Positions 43,794 to 52,602 of a stretch of DNA of 64,000 nt are shown here, one piece after another (within the stretch, counting starts at the first letter, position 1; each line of letters begins with the position of its first letter). The stretch is from the NCBI GenBank assembly GCA_947494565.1, contig CANLVG010000001.1:620001-684000 (forward strand), written 5' to 3'. A program made the translations under genes and the position numbers. The notes under the pieces were generated by a model that saw only the letters and a program-made list of their open reading frames with translations, ran no database searches and was not told the origin of the DNA. The stretch comes from an uncultured Flavobacteriaceae bacterium (GTDB lineage Bacteria > Bacteroidota > Bacteroidia > Flavobacteriales > Flavobacteriaceae).

Positions 43794-44255
43794 ATGACTA
43801 TGATACACTTGGTCCGAACCGATTTCAAAAACCATGATTTTGCACATCTCGTTTCAAAACTAGATGCTGATTTGGGTCAACGTGACGGTGAGGATCATGC
43901 CTTCTATCACCAATTCAATGGTATCGATTCACTACACCAGACGGTAGTGGCTTATTTAGATGGAGTGGCAGTCGGTTGTGGTGCACTAAAAGAACACGAT
44001 ACGGATGTAATGGAAGTCAAACGCATGTACGTGCCCCCACAATACCGGGGAAAGGGCATCGCTTCAAAAGTGCTTCACGAACTTGAAAAATGGGCCGCTG
44101 AGCTAGGCAACTCCGCCTGTGTATTGGAAACCGGAAAAAGACAACCTGAAGCCATAGCGCTATACACCAAAAATGGCTACAAGAGTATCCCCAATTATGG
44201 ACCGTATACTGACGTAGAAAACAGCGTCTGTTTCAAAAAAAATGTATCTTTCTAA
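43794..44255 (+). CDS. GNAT-family N-acetyltransferase
   Basis: 153 residues; the second ATG two codons on is equally possible. The GNAT core is clear: CGALKEHDTDVMEVKRMYVP, then PQYRGKGIASKVLHELEKWA, where RGKGIA is the acetyl-CoA pyrophosphate loop. AIALYTKNGYKSIPNY near the end is also family-typical. The acceptor substrate is unknown. It is packed after the phosphoesterase gene (3-base gap). Confidence 0.92.
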   Translation: MTMIHLVRTDFKNHDFAHLVSKLDADLGQRDGEDHAFYHQFNGIDSLHQTVVAYLDGVAVGCGALKEHDTDVMEVKRMYVPPQYRGKGIASKVLHELEKWAAELGNSACVLETGKRQPEAIALYTKNGYKSIPNYGPYTDVENSVCFKKNVSF

Positions 44256-44267
44256 AAATTCGATCTT

Positions 44268-45041
44268 ATGAGACGTATCAAACCCTTTATCTGTTGTGTT
44301 TTTTTATTGGCGATTATGCAAGGTTTTTCACAAGCACGTGAGTATTATCAACTCAAGATCTACTCTTTTGATACAGAAGCACAACAAAAGACCACAGATG
44401 CCTATCTCAAAGATGCCTTTTTACCAGCTTTAAAAAAACTCGACATCCAAAATGTGGGCGTATTCAAACCGAGACCGACAGATTCGGAAACCCCAAAAAT
44501 GACCTACGTTTTGATACCGTTCAATTCAATGGCACAATTCAGTCTTTTGGACGATACGCTTATGAAAGATCGAACCCATATGGAAAAGGGAGCGGCCTAC
44601 CTTGAAGCTCCGCATGACGCCCCCCCGTACAGTCGAATCGAATCCGTACTGATGAAGGCTTTTGTGGAAATGCCGAAAATGAGTCCTTCCAAGTTAGACG
44701 GGCCCCGCAAAGACCGTATTTATGAGCTAAGAAGTTACGAGGCTGCCACGGAATCGCTGTACCGAAAAAAAGTGGACATGTTCAATGCAGGCGGTGAGGT
44801 TCAACTGTTCGACGAATTGGATTTTAATGCCGTCTTTTACGCAGAAGTGCTATCCGGCAGTCAAATGCCCAATCTGATGTACATGACTACACATAAAGAT
44901 CAAGAAACGAGAGATGCCAATTGGAAGAATTTTGTCGACTCCCCCACTTGGTCCAAACTCAAAGTCATGCCCAAATACCAAAACACGGTCTCCCGTAATG
45001 ATACCAGACTTTTATATCCCACGGAATACTCGGACTATTGA
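44268..45041 (+). CDS. Exported NIPSNAP-family protein
   Basis: 257 residues. A signal peptide is cleaved near AIMQGFSQA. Two NIPSNAP-like ferredoxin-fold units follow: REYYQLKIYSFDTEAQQKTT in the first and DRIYELRSYEAATESLYRKK in the second, each starting with the IYELRxY-type strand. NLMYMTTHKDQETRDANWKN is typical of the second. The activity of bacterial NIPSNAP proteins is unknown. Its last 7 bases overlap the end of the convergent small gene. Confidence 0.87.
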   Translation: MRRIKPFICCVFLLAIMQGFSQAREYYQLKIYSFDTEAQQKTTDAYLKDAFLPALKKLDIQNVGVFKPRPTDSETPKMTYVLIPFNSMAQFSLLDDTLMKDRTHMEKGAAYLEAPHDAPPYSRIESVLMKAFVEMPKMSPSKLDGPRKDRIYELRSYEAATESLYRKKVDMFNAGGEVQLFDELDFNAVFYAEVLSGSQMPNLMYMTTHKDQETRDANWKNFVDSPTWSKLKVMPKYQNTVSRNDTRLLYPTEYSDY

Positions 45042-45337
45042 TTTAGTATAAAATCAGTGATTTCACGATGTTCTTGGGCCAATGTCATTTTCGGAAACGG
45101 CTGGTTCGCCTGCCGATACCAATATCCGGCATTCCACTCATCCCCTTCTTTTCTGTGTAGGTATGCATGTATCCAACTACCTAGTCTAGTATGCATTTCT
45201 TGGGCAATATCGTGAGAAGCTGCCCAATTTCCATTCGCGTCATACCACATCGCTTTTAGAGCTTCGGGCCATTTGACGTTCGGTTCGTCATCAATTAAGG
45301 TTTCTTCAAATTCCGAATACGAAGTTATTACGTTCAT
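45035..45337 (-). CDS. Small protein, function unknown
   Basis: 100 residues from ATG 45337; a longer frame reaches 45406 but ATG 45337 gives a compact product. It is rich in Trp, His and acidic residues (KWPEALKAMWYDANGNWAAS, then MHTRLGSWIHAYLHRKEGDE and AGYWYRQANQPFPKM). There is no signal peptide. The pattern of conserved aromatic residues suggests a genuine folded protein, possibly binding a small ligand, but I recognise no named family. It is convergent with the NIPSNAP gene, overlapping by 7 bases. Confidence 0.7.
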   Translation of the reverse strand: MNVITSYSEFEETLIDDEPNVKWPEALKAMWYDANGNWAASHDIAQEMHTRLGSWIHAYLHRKEGDEWNAGYWYRQANQPFPKMTLAQEHREITDFILNQ

Positions 45338-45467
45338 ATAATACAGTTTTGGCTCAACTTCTTTCACAAAGGTAATTGTAATATGATAAAACCATCTTTG
45401 AGCCAAAAGACGGCTTACTCGATATACTCTGGTTTGAAACCCGTGGTTATCAATAATAGTCTTGTAC

Positions 45468-46046
45468 TCAGCGTAACCAAATGTCGGGGTTTAAATAAAA
45501 CATGCGTTTCCATCCCTGGACCGAAACTTCATCATACAGATTTGGATAAGGGAAAGGCGTGGTTATCGCATAATGCAGATGCGGGGGTTTTCCCTTTGCG
45601 TTCCCTGTATCGCCAACAGTTCCTAAGACAGCACCACGACCTAACGGTTTGAAAGTAAACGTTTTGATCTCATCTAAATGCGCGTAGTAATGAAAACGCC
45701 ATTTGGGTCCCAATACCATTACCGATTTACCTCCCTTTCCGCCCTCATGGGTATAAATGACAATACCGTTCGTAGCCGCAATCACAGCCGTACCTTTTGG
45801 AGCAAAGATGTCAATTCCCTTATGGGTAATGGAACTGCCCCAAGGATAGGCCCAAAACGATTTCTCACTCCAGCTATTGGTAGTCGCATTCTCAACGGGG
45901 ATAATCATATGCTGCGGAAGAAGAAATCCGATGCCGATAATCACCAGTGGAATCCAAAACCACTTGCGCATGCCGCGGTTACGTATGAAAAAGGCAAGCG
46001 ACATCAACAAAGTATACCAAAATCGTCTCGTCGTATTGGTGATCAT
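45468..46046 (-). CDS. M23-family metallopeptidase
   Basis: 192 residues; an internal ATG at 45971 gives a shorter N-terminus with the same membrane segment. One hydrophobic helix (RKWFWIPLVIIGIGFLLP) anchors it. The M23 core follows: SITHKGIDIFAPKGTAVIAA carries the first zinc ligands (His and Asp), and PPHLHYAITTPFPYP has the HxH ligand. The family cleaves peptidoglycan cross-bridges or acts as structural lysostaphin-like factors. Both HxxxD and HxH are kept, so activity is likely. Confidence 0.9.
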   Translation of the reverse strand: MITNTTRRFWYTLLMSLAFFIRNRGMRKWFWIPLVIIGIGFLLPQHMIIPVENATTNSWSEKSFWAYPWGSSITHKGIDIFAPKGTAVIAATNGIVIYTHEGGKGGKSVMVLGPKWRFHYYAHLDEIKTFTFKPLGRGAVLGTVGDTGNAKGKPPHLHYAITTPFPYPNLYDEVSVQGWKRMFYLNPDIWLR

Positions 46047-46057
46047 AATACCCTAAA

Positions 46058-46089
46058 ATAAAAAAAGCATCCGACTAGGCCGGATGCTT
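46058..46089 (-). terminator. Terminator of the 1130-residue ThuA/dehydrogenase gene
   Basis: AAGCATCCG (46065-46073) and CGGATGCTT (46081-46089) form a 9-bp stem. On the reverse strand it is followed by a run of T (46064 down to 46058). It begins 23 bases after the gene's stop codon at 46113. Confidence 0.88.
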
Positions 46090-46112
46090 ATACCTAAATT
46101 CATATCATCTCA

Positions 46113-49100
46113 TTAGTTAAAGGTCGTATTGACCAATGCGATCTGTGCAGGCTCTTTCCCTTCCTCCACGGCATACGTCATATACAGATCGGTTTTACCG
46201 TCAACGGTATCGGTCAATGGTATGACTGCGGCGCCTCCCGGGGTACCGGGTGCGGGGTTCAGTCTACCTTTGCCCAAGACCTTTCCATCAGGACCTCCTG
46301 CCCTCACTTCAAAATCATAAGCGACTTTTGGCGCTTCTTGCCAACCTGCTGCAGCGATGACCGCCTTCACTCCTGTCAGATCGATTTCACCAAATTGAAC
46401 CCATCCATCTTTTTTAGCCAATAAGAAAAGATCCATTCCATTGAACGCTACCGCCTGCATACCTTCTGTTTTCATGGCAGGATCACACAAAACCGTATTA
46501 CTCGAGAGGGCTACGGAGGTGGATCCCGTCAAGGGTACGGAACCTTCGGCACCGACATCGGTATAACTTGCCGTCAACACCATTAAATTACCAGGTTTAG
46601 CAGCCTCTGCCACTACCGATCCAGTTGGTGGTAAAGAGGGTTTCTTGTTCACATCACCCGCCAGAGATAAAATATAGGTAGCGATCTGACGTGTTTCATC
46701 TGCCGTAATATTCGGGTGGGCAGCCATCATCACATCGCCCCAGACTCCTGAGCCACCTTCCTTGATCTTCTTTTGTAGATAAGGAATAGCATTCTCATCA
46801 TCTTTATATTTTTTGGCAACATCGGTATAATTGGGTCCAATGGACGCCTCCGCCTCCTTGTGACAGGTTTTACAGTCCATCGCAAGGGTCATGGCTTTCC
46901 CCGTTACCACGGCCGAAACCTGCTGATGCCCTAATGACATGGCTACCTTGTCCATACCTTCCAAATAATCTACGGAAACAAAAATATTGGAAGGGTCTAT
47001 GGAGGTACTTTCGGCATCGGTCACCGTGACCTTATAGTTGACCGGCTGTCCTGGTACGAAAAAGGAAGAATTGCCCCCGGTAATAGCAATTGCTACTTCT
47101 GGTCTAGAGTTACCCGCTACAACGGACGTCGACTCACTCATAGCAGCTTCCCCACGGGTATCTTTGACTTCAACCGAAATCTTATACTCCCCTGCGTCCG
47201 CATAGGTATACGCTATTTCCGGCTCCGAAGTTTCCTTGGTCTCACCATTTCCTAAATTCCATATATAGGTCACCGTATCATTTTCTCGATCTACTGCCGT
47301 TACTTTGGCCGTAACCGATAAGGGTAACTTTCCTGAGGTTTTGTCAACGATCATGTGATCGATAACCGGAGGACGATTTCCGCCGTTGAATTCGACATAA
47401 CTTAATGCTGAATCGTCATTTTGACTGAACCATCCACTTCCATATTCCAAAAGGTACATGCGCCCATCAGGCGCCATCTCCATATCGATCAGGTTATTAA
47501 CTTTGATGTCAGAAGAAAACGGTTCCATTTTATTAAAACTTCCATCTTCAAAGAGGTGTACGGCCATCATCCAACCTCGCATCCAGTCGTACACAATGAC
47601 TTTCCCATCGTAATAGCTCGGCAATCCACCCCCATTGGGATATTGATCGGAATAGTAGGTTGGGCCTGCCATGGCATTTCTACCTCCGGCGCTGACTTGA
47701 GGAAATTCAGAGGTCTCCGCGTAGGGATAAAATGCATAGGCCGATTGTGCCGGTGGTAATTCACGTAACCCGGTATTGTTTTTAGAATCATTGATCGGTT
47801 TTTCGGGATCGAAAGTGATTCCGCTTTCACCAGTGGCATAGTCATAGTCCACATAGGGTTTATTGTCGCCTATGAACAAAGGCCAACCAAAGTTACCTGC
47901 CTGACGTGCTTGGTTCATCTCATCATAGCCTCTTGGACCACGCGTCTCTAGTTTATCCTCTCGGGCATCAGGGCCCACATCTCCCCAATAGACATACCCT
48001 CTTTTGGAATCGACGGAAATGCGATATGGGTTGCGATGTCCCATCGTATAGATTTCAGGACGGGTCTTTGCGGTTCCTTCCGGGAATAAATTGCCCTCGG
48101 GAATAGCATAACTGCCATCTTCATTGACCTTGATTCTTAGAATTTTACCTCTCAAATCATTGGTATTCCCAGAAGAGCGTCGCGCGTCATATTGTTTTTT
48201 TCCAGGAAGATCATTGAGCGGTGCATAGCCCTCATTGACATATTTGGCCCCCTTTTCATTAAAAGGTGTAGAGTTGTCACCCGTAGAGAGATAGAGCAAC
48301 CCATCTCCACCAAAAGCAATGGAGCCTCCTGTATGGCAACAGATTTCTCGATCGGAGGCGACATCCAGTATTTTCTGTTCGGAATCCATATCCCAAACCC
48401 CATCTTTATACTTGAAACGCGACAACCGGTTGACTTCTTCTGCTCCGGTCGGGGCATAAAAAGCGTATACCCAATTATTTTCACTGTAATTAGGGTCTTT
48501 TTGCAAGCCCATGAACCCTTCTTCGGCATTCGCATCAGGATTGTTCAACGTCTTATGATACACATCCAACTTGGCAATCTCCTTTAATTCTTGGGTCTCC
48601 GCATTGTAACGCAATAGTTCACCCCTGCGTTGTGCAATAAGCACATCATTGTTTGGGAGAATGGTCATCTCCGTAGGTTCGAAAAATTTGCCTTCACTCA
48701 AAACTATTTTTGAAAAACGATCGACATCCGGCGGAATCTGAGAGGTAACTTTGGTATAATCCAACTCTAGGTTATCACCTATGGCATACTGAATACCACC
48801 GAGAATATGCTTCAAGAATTTTTCTTCTTGGTAACTTTCATCGGTATGTCCTGCCCCCGTGTAAAATGCGCGGCCTCCGTCAAACTCGTGGTACCAAGCA
48901 AACGGATGGTAATCGCCATTCTCTCCACCTTCATAGGTCGATTCATCAACCGTCATCAAAACATTGACATCAGGGTTTATTCTTTTGTAATTGTAGATTT
49001 CGTCCGCACGATGCCAAACTGAATCCGTGAAGTGTTGTGTAGCAATGAAGGTATTATCCTTTATAATAAAGTCAGCCTCAGGTTGCCCAGCGGGGTGGCT

Positions 49101-49505
49101 TAAAAATTGTGCCCCGACCAATTTGTTATACCAGCCCCAATCATATTCACAATCGGCAGCGGCATGAATGCCAACATACCCCCCTCCCGCTTGAATATAA
49201 CGTTCAAAGGCCGCCTCTTGCTTATGGTCGAGTACATTCATTGTAGTGCTCAAAAAGATGATACTCGAATACTTCTTCAAGTTTTCTTCGGTGAACAATT
49301 CCGCATTTTTGGTGGTATCTACTTCAAATCCGTTCTCGACACCAAGCTTTTGTATCGCTTCTATTCCTGCCGGAATCGAGGCATGTTTGAAACCCATTGT
49401 TTTTGAGAAGACCAAAACTTTTGGTTTCCCTGGTCTTGTGTTATCATTGCAACCGATCATTGCAAGTCCGAAAATGAGTACTAGTAAAAACGTCGATTTT
49501 TTCAT
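46113..49505 (-). CDS. Multi-domain lipoprotein: ThuA, sugar dehydrogenase, PKD, cytochrome c, C-terminal CBM-like
   Basis: 1130 residues from ATG 49505. Lipobox AMIGC is near residue 18. Residues about 28-240 are ThuA-like (PKVLVFSKTMGFKHASIPAG, GGGYVGIHAAADCEYDWGWY, FYTGAGHTDESY). Residues 270-680 are a PQQ-type soluble sugar dehydrogenase propeller (PTEMTILPNNDVLIAQRRGE, GSIAFGGDGLLYLSTGDN, MGHRNPYRISVD). A PKD domain lies at 731-795. A class I cytochrome c haem site CKTCH is at 877-881. Residues about 990-1130 resemble a carbohydrate-binding module. It probably oxidises sugars at the cell surface and passes electrons to its own haem. Confidence 0.9.
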   Translation of the reverse strand: MKKSTFLLVLIFGLAMIGCNDNTRPGKPKVLVFSKTMGFKHASIPAGIEAIQKLGVENGFEVDTTKNAELFTEENLKKYSSIIFLSTTMNVLDHKQEAAFERYIQAGGGYVGIHAAADCEYDWGWYNKLVGAQFLSHPAGQPEADFIIKDNTFIATQHFTDSVWHRADEIYNYKRINPDVNVLMTVDESTYEGGENGDYHPFAWYHEFDGGRAFYTGAGHTDESYQEEKFLKHILGGIQYAIGDNLELDYTKVTSQIPPDVDRFSKIVLSEGKFFEPTEMTILPNNDVLIAQRRGELLRYNAETQELKEIAKLDVYHKTLNNPDANAEEGFMGLQKDPNYSENNWVYAFYAPTGAEEVNRLSRFKYKDGVWDMDSEQKILDVASDREICCHTGGSIAFGGDGLLYLSTGDNSTPFNEKGAKYVNEGYAPLNDLPGKKQYDARRSSGNTNDLRGKILRIKVNEDGSYAIPEGNLFPEGTAKTRPEIYTMGHRNPYRISVDSKRGYVYWGDVGPDAREDKLETRGPRGYDEMNQARQAGNFGWPLFIGDNKPYVDYDYATGESGITFDPEKPINDSKNNTGLRELPPAQSAYAFYPYAETSEFPQVSAGGRNAMAGPTYYSDQYPNGGGLPSYYDGKVIVYDWMRGWMMAVHLFEDGSFNKMEPFSSDIKVNNLIDMEMAPDGRMYLLEYGSGWFSQNDDSALSYVEFNGGNRPPVIDHMIVDKTSGKLPLSVTAKVTAVDRENDTVTYIWNLGNGETKETSEPEIAYTYADAGEYKISVEVKDTRGEAAMSESTSVVAGNSRPEVAIAITGGNSSFFVPGQPVNYKVTVTDAESTSIDPSNIFVSVDYLEGMDKVAMSLGHQQVSAVVTGKAMTLAMDCKTCHKEAEASIGPNYTDVAKKYKDDENAIPYLQKKIKEGGSGVWGDVMMAAHPNITADETRQIATYILSLAGDVNKKPSLPPTGSVVAEAAKPGNLMVLTASYTDVGAEGSVPLTGSTSVALSSNTVLCDPAMKTEGMQAVAFNGMDLFLLAKKDGWVQFGEIDLTGVKAVIAAAGWQEAPKVAYDFEVRAGGPDGKVLGKGRLNPAPGTPGGAAVIPLTDTVDGKTDLYMTYAVEEGKEPAQIALVNTTFN

Positions 49506-49636
49506 GGATACTTTTCTTTGCATAAGGTTTCCCCTTTTTTTACTCCCATACCAACTGAAACACGTATCGGCACAGGTTATGTTATTGGAAATTTGTTGTT
49601 TCTGTAAGTCAAACTTCTAAAATAAGCATAAGCCCT

Positions 49637-49657
49637 CAAATGTGCCAAATACATTTG
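49637..49657. repeat. Inverted repeat in the 199-base divergent gap
   Basis: CAAATGT (49637-49643) and ACATTTG (49651-49657) are perfect 7-bp arms around GCCAAAT. The site lies in the gap 49506-49704 between the divergent ThuA-type and YdeI-like genes, 47 bases before the latter. It may be a regulator site; nothing else is seen in the gap. Confidence 0.3.
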
Positions 49658-49704
49658 CAGTAATTGGTTATTTTTAAGGAATAGCAGGTAAATTCCAAAA
49701 ATCA

Positions 49705-50283
49705 GTGAAAGAAATACAGCACTACTATTTTAAAGACGATGTCGAATGGCGCTCATGGCTTCATGAAAACCATACCAATCAAGAAGGAATATATTTGATT
49801 TTCTATGCAGTATCACACAAAAAACCAAGCATGCGGTGGGAAGAAGCTGTTCGGGAAGCCCTCTGTTATGGCTGGATAGACAGCACGGTGAAAAGTCTTG
49901 GCAATGGTAAAAGACGGCAATATTTCTGCCCGAGAAAACCAAAAAGCGTCTGGAGCAAAGTCAACAAGGACCATATCAAAGATTTGATCAAGCACAATCG
50001 GATACACCAAAGTGGTTTAGAGGCTATTAAAACCGCCAAGAAGAATGGGTCGTGGTCGGCCTTGGACGCTGTGGAAAAAGGCATCATTCCTGACGACTTA
50101 AAAAAAGCTTTTGATACGAACAAAGCGGCATTGATCAACTATAAAGGTTTTACGCGAGGGCAACGCAAAAGTTACCTCTATTGGTTGAATCAGGCCAAAC
50201 GAGAGGAAACCCGTCAGAAACGTATTGCCGAAATCATCAGGCTCTGCGCCAATAATGTAAAAAGTAGAACTACAGGTCGATAA
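49705..50283 (+). CDS. YdeI/OmpD-associated family protein
   Basis: 192 residues from a GTG start at 49705. No signal peptide. The family signatures are visible: DDVEWRSWLHENHTNQEGIY, AVREALCYGWIDSTVKSLG, then WSKVNKDHIKDLIKHNRI and the C-terminal GFTRGQRKSYLYWLNQAKRE. Proteins of this family are of uncertain role (bacteriocin-protection and DUF1801-related proteins in some genomes). Cytoplasmic. It converges on the MFS transporter gene with an 8-base gap. Confidence 0.88.
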   Translation: MKEIQHYYFKDDVEWRSWLHENHTNQEGIYLIFYAVSHKKPSMRWEEAVREALCYGWIDSTVKSLGNGKRRQYFCPRKPKSVWSKVNKDHIKDLIKHNRIHQSGLEAIKTAKKNGSWSALDAVEKGIIPDDLKKAFDTNKAALINYKGFTRGQRKSYLYWLNQAKREETRQKRIAEIIRLCANNVKSRTTGR

Positions 50284-50291
50284 TGAAAGGG

Positions 50292-51593
50292 TTATTTCTT
50301 TCGCCCATATAGTCGATAATAGACCACGGAGGCCACACCGCCCACAAATGAAAAGGCTACCAACATCCAAAAAACGTTTTGATGGCCAATTTCCTTTCCA
50401 GGATGGGCATCCAACAAGTAGCCGTAAGCTGGCCCCGCAAAGATATCGGGAGTATACCCAACCACTGAAATTAGGCCCACGGCGGTACCGGTCAATTTAA
50501 GCGGTATTCGCCCCTCTTGCATTACGGCAAAATATAGGGTTCGCGCAGAATACACTCCTACGGCAATGATAACCACCGATATGAAGAATAAGGCGGTATA
50601 CGAAGGTCCGATGATTCCCGAGGCGAAAAGCACTCCTCCTGCCAAAGACAACACAAAACTCAAAATCAAGACTTTACTTAACCGAAAACGGTCTGCAAGT
50701 AGCCCCAGCAGAATACCAGTGGTGGGCCTCAAAAATTGCAAAAAAGTACCTACCTGGGCTGATTTCACCTCATCATAAGCCATCACTTCATTGGCGTATT
50801 GCGATAGAATATCCGTTATCTTATACCCTACGTAGGCACAAAGAATGATAATCATAAGCAGCATGACCGAGGGAAGTCTTAGTACCTCCATGATCTGGCT
50901 CCATGAGATCTTCTCCAATTGAATTTCTTTCTCATCGACCCCAGACTTCATAAAGAACCAGGTCAAGACTCCAATAATGGTAATGATCAACGACGAACAG
51001 TATAGAACATATCGAAAAGCCTCTTGCCGTTCCGCTAGTGAAGCGGTCTGCACATTATCCGTGAGAAACAAGGAGAAAATAAATACCCCCAAAAGTCCAA
51101 AAAGTGCTCCCGTAAGTCCTCTTCCCCCATCCAACAACCCGAAAGCCCGACCTTGGGAACTTGTGCCGCCCCAAACGCGCGCTGCCTTGATCATGGGCGC
51201 CCAAAATAGAAATATAGTCGTAAAGCCCCAGAAACCATATAGCAACTGTAGGGTAGTGAAATCAGGGAAAGAAGCAAAAACCAATCCACCAGAAGCCGTC
51301 AACCAAAGCGCCATGGCCATGAGTTTTCGCGGCGGGAATTTGTCGGCAATCGGTCCTCCGAATACATAAGAAATCAGCGCAACGACACCATAAACGGAAA
51401 AACATAATCCGAGCTCTACATTGTCAAGTTCGAATACCCCTAAGACCGTAGGTCTAAAAATTCGGGGTAATACAAATGGAAGTATGAATACGGCCTCACC
51501 AGCCAAAATGAGCAAAATCAAATAATACCAAGGGGCCGTTTTCTGCATGAGCCGAAAGGTACTAAGAACCATTGAATCTAAAAAAGTGATCAT
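50292..51593 (-). CDS. Major facilitator superfamily transporter
   Basis: 433 residues; internal ATGs at 51572 and 51548 are alternative starts just before the first helix. Twelve transmembrane segments are apparent. The MFS loop between helices 2 and 3 reads GGPIADKFPPRKLMAMALWL, close to the GxxxDRxGRR motif. GLLADRFRLSKVLILSFVLS is its second-half counterpart. RAFGLLDGGRGLTGALFGLL is the region of helices 4-5. It is an inner-membrane secondary transporter; substrate unknown, perhaps an organic acid or sugar as in similar carriers near catabolic genes. It is divergent from the cyanophycinase-like gene. Confidence 0.92.
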   Translation of the reverse strand: MITFLDSMVLSTFRLMQKTAPWYYLILLILAGEAVFILPFVLPRIFRPTVLGVFELDNVELGLCFSVYGVVALISYVFGGPIADKFPPRKLMAMALWLTASGGLVFASFPDFTTLQLLYGFWGFTTIFLFWAPMIKAARVWGGTSSQGRAFGLLDGGRGLTGALFGLLGVFIFSLFLTDNVQTASLAERQEAFRYVLYCSSLIITIIGVLTWFFMKSGVDEKEIQLEKISWSQIMEVLRLPSVMLLMIIILCAYVGYKITDILSQYANEVMAYDEVKSAQVGTFLQFLRPTTGILLGLLADRFRLSKVLILSFVLSLAGGVLFASGIIGPSYTALFFISVVIIAVGVYSARTLYFAVMQEGRIPLKLTGTAVGLISVVGYTPDIFAGPAYGYLLDAHPGKEIGHQNVFWMLVAFSFVGGVASVVYYRLYGRKK

Positions 51594-51652
51594 ACAGTAA
51601 GCGCAACCATGGCTTTATGAATTTTATCGTTAGCTTCGTATAAATTCCGGTA

Positions 51653-52492
51653 ATGAAAAAGTTTCTCTGTCTTTTTTTAGTGTCTCTTTCGGTAATGGCG
51701 CAAGAGCAATCGACTACGGGACCTGAGAGCGGAAACCTTGTCATTGCCGGTGGTGGCGCCATTGGACCGGACATCACCAATACTTTCATCAATCTGGCCG
51801 GCGGCAAAAATGCCACTATCGTAGTGATTCCTACAGCGGGTGGGCAAGATACGTATGACGATGACGTATGGTTCGCAAAACAGCTACGTGACTACGGATG
51901 TACCCGAGTGACGGTCTTGCACACCTACGACAGAACTATGGCCGATTCGGACGAATTTACACTTGCACTAAAAGAAGCGACCGGCGTCTGGTTCTCTGGC
52001 GGTCGGCAGTGGCGATTGGTAGACGCCTATGCCGGTACCGAAACCGAACGGGTATTCTGGGAAGTGTTGGACAAAGGCGGGGTCATCGGTGGCACCTCGG
52101 CAGGGGCAACCATTCAAGGGTCTTATCTTGTCAGGGGCGATACCCAAACCAATCAGATCATGATGGGCGACCATGAAGAAGGATTTGGCTTTGTAAAGAA
52201 TATTGCCATCGACCAACATGTTCTGGCAAGAAACCGTCAATTCGATATGTTTGAAATATTGGAAAAGCGACCCGAGCTTTTGGGTATCGGGCTCGACGAA
52301 AGCACGGCCATTGTAGTCCATCAAAATACCTTTGAAGTCATTGGTGAAAGTAATGTGCTGATCTATGATGGTAACTTTTGGTCGAGGGATACCAATGATG
52401 TTGCACACCCCCCCAACATCGAACGGCCGTTCTATTTTCTGCAAAAAGGTGATCTGTACGATCTCCGAGAACGGAAGGTAATTACTAACTGA
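51653..52492 (+). CDS. Cyanophycinase-like exported S51 peptidase
   Basis: 279 residues with a signal peptide ending near VMAQE. LVIAGGGAIGPDITNTFINL is the start of the S51 fold. VWFSGGRQWRLVDAY and VIGGTSAGATIQGS follow, the latter with the nucleophilic Ser of cyanophycinases and dipeptidase E. LLGIGLDESTAIVV is also conserved, with the active-site Glu. Family members cut beta-Asp-Arg cyanophycin or Asp-X dipeptides. Export suggests degradation of environmental polymer or dipeptides. It lies before three exported amidohydrolase genes. Confidence 0.92.
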   Translation: MKKFLCLFLVSLSVMAQEQSTTGPESGNLVIAGGGAIGPDITNTFINLAGGKNATIVVIPTAGGQDTYDDDVWFAKQLRDYGCTRVTVLHTYDRTMADSDEFTLALKEATGVWFSGGRQWRLVDAYAGTETERVFWEVLDKGGVIGGTSAGATIQGSYLVRGDTQTNQIMMGDHEEGFGFVKNIAIDQHVLARNRQFDMFEILEKRPELLGIGLDESTAIVVHQNTFEVIGESNVLIYDGNFWSRDTNDVAHPPNIERPFYFLQKGDLYDLRERKVITN

Positions 52493-52602
52493 CCACTTGC
52501 CTTTACCGAATGTAAATTAAATCTTATCTTTACATTAAGTTCTTAGGAGTGTACCGGGCCAACGTGTTTCCGTTACCGGTTTTCTCCGAGAACTGGAATA
52601 CT

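Noticed and set aside
51968-52444. 158-codon reverse frame opposite the S51 peptidase gene
   Set aside because: Covers the catalytic GGTSAGAT region of the forward gene and has no motif or start context.
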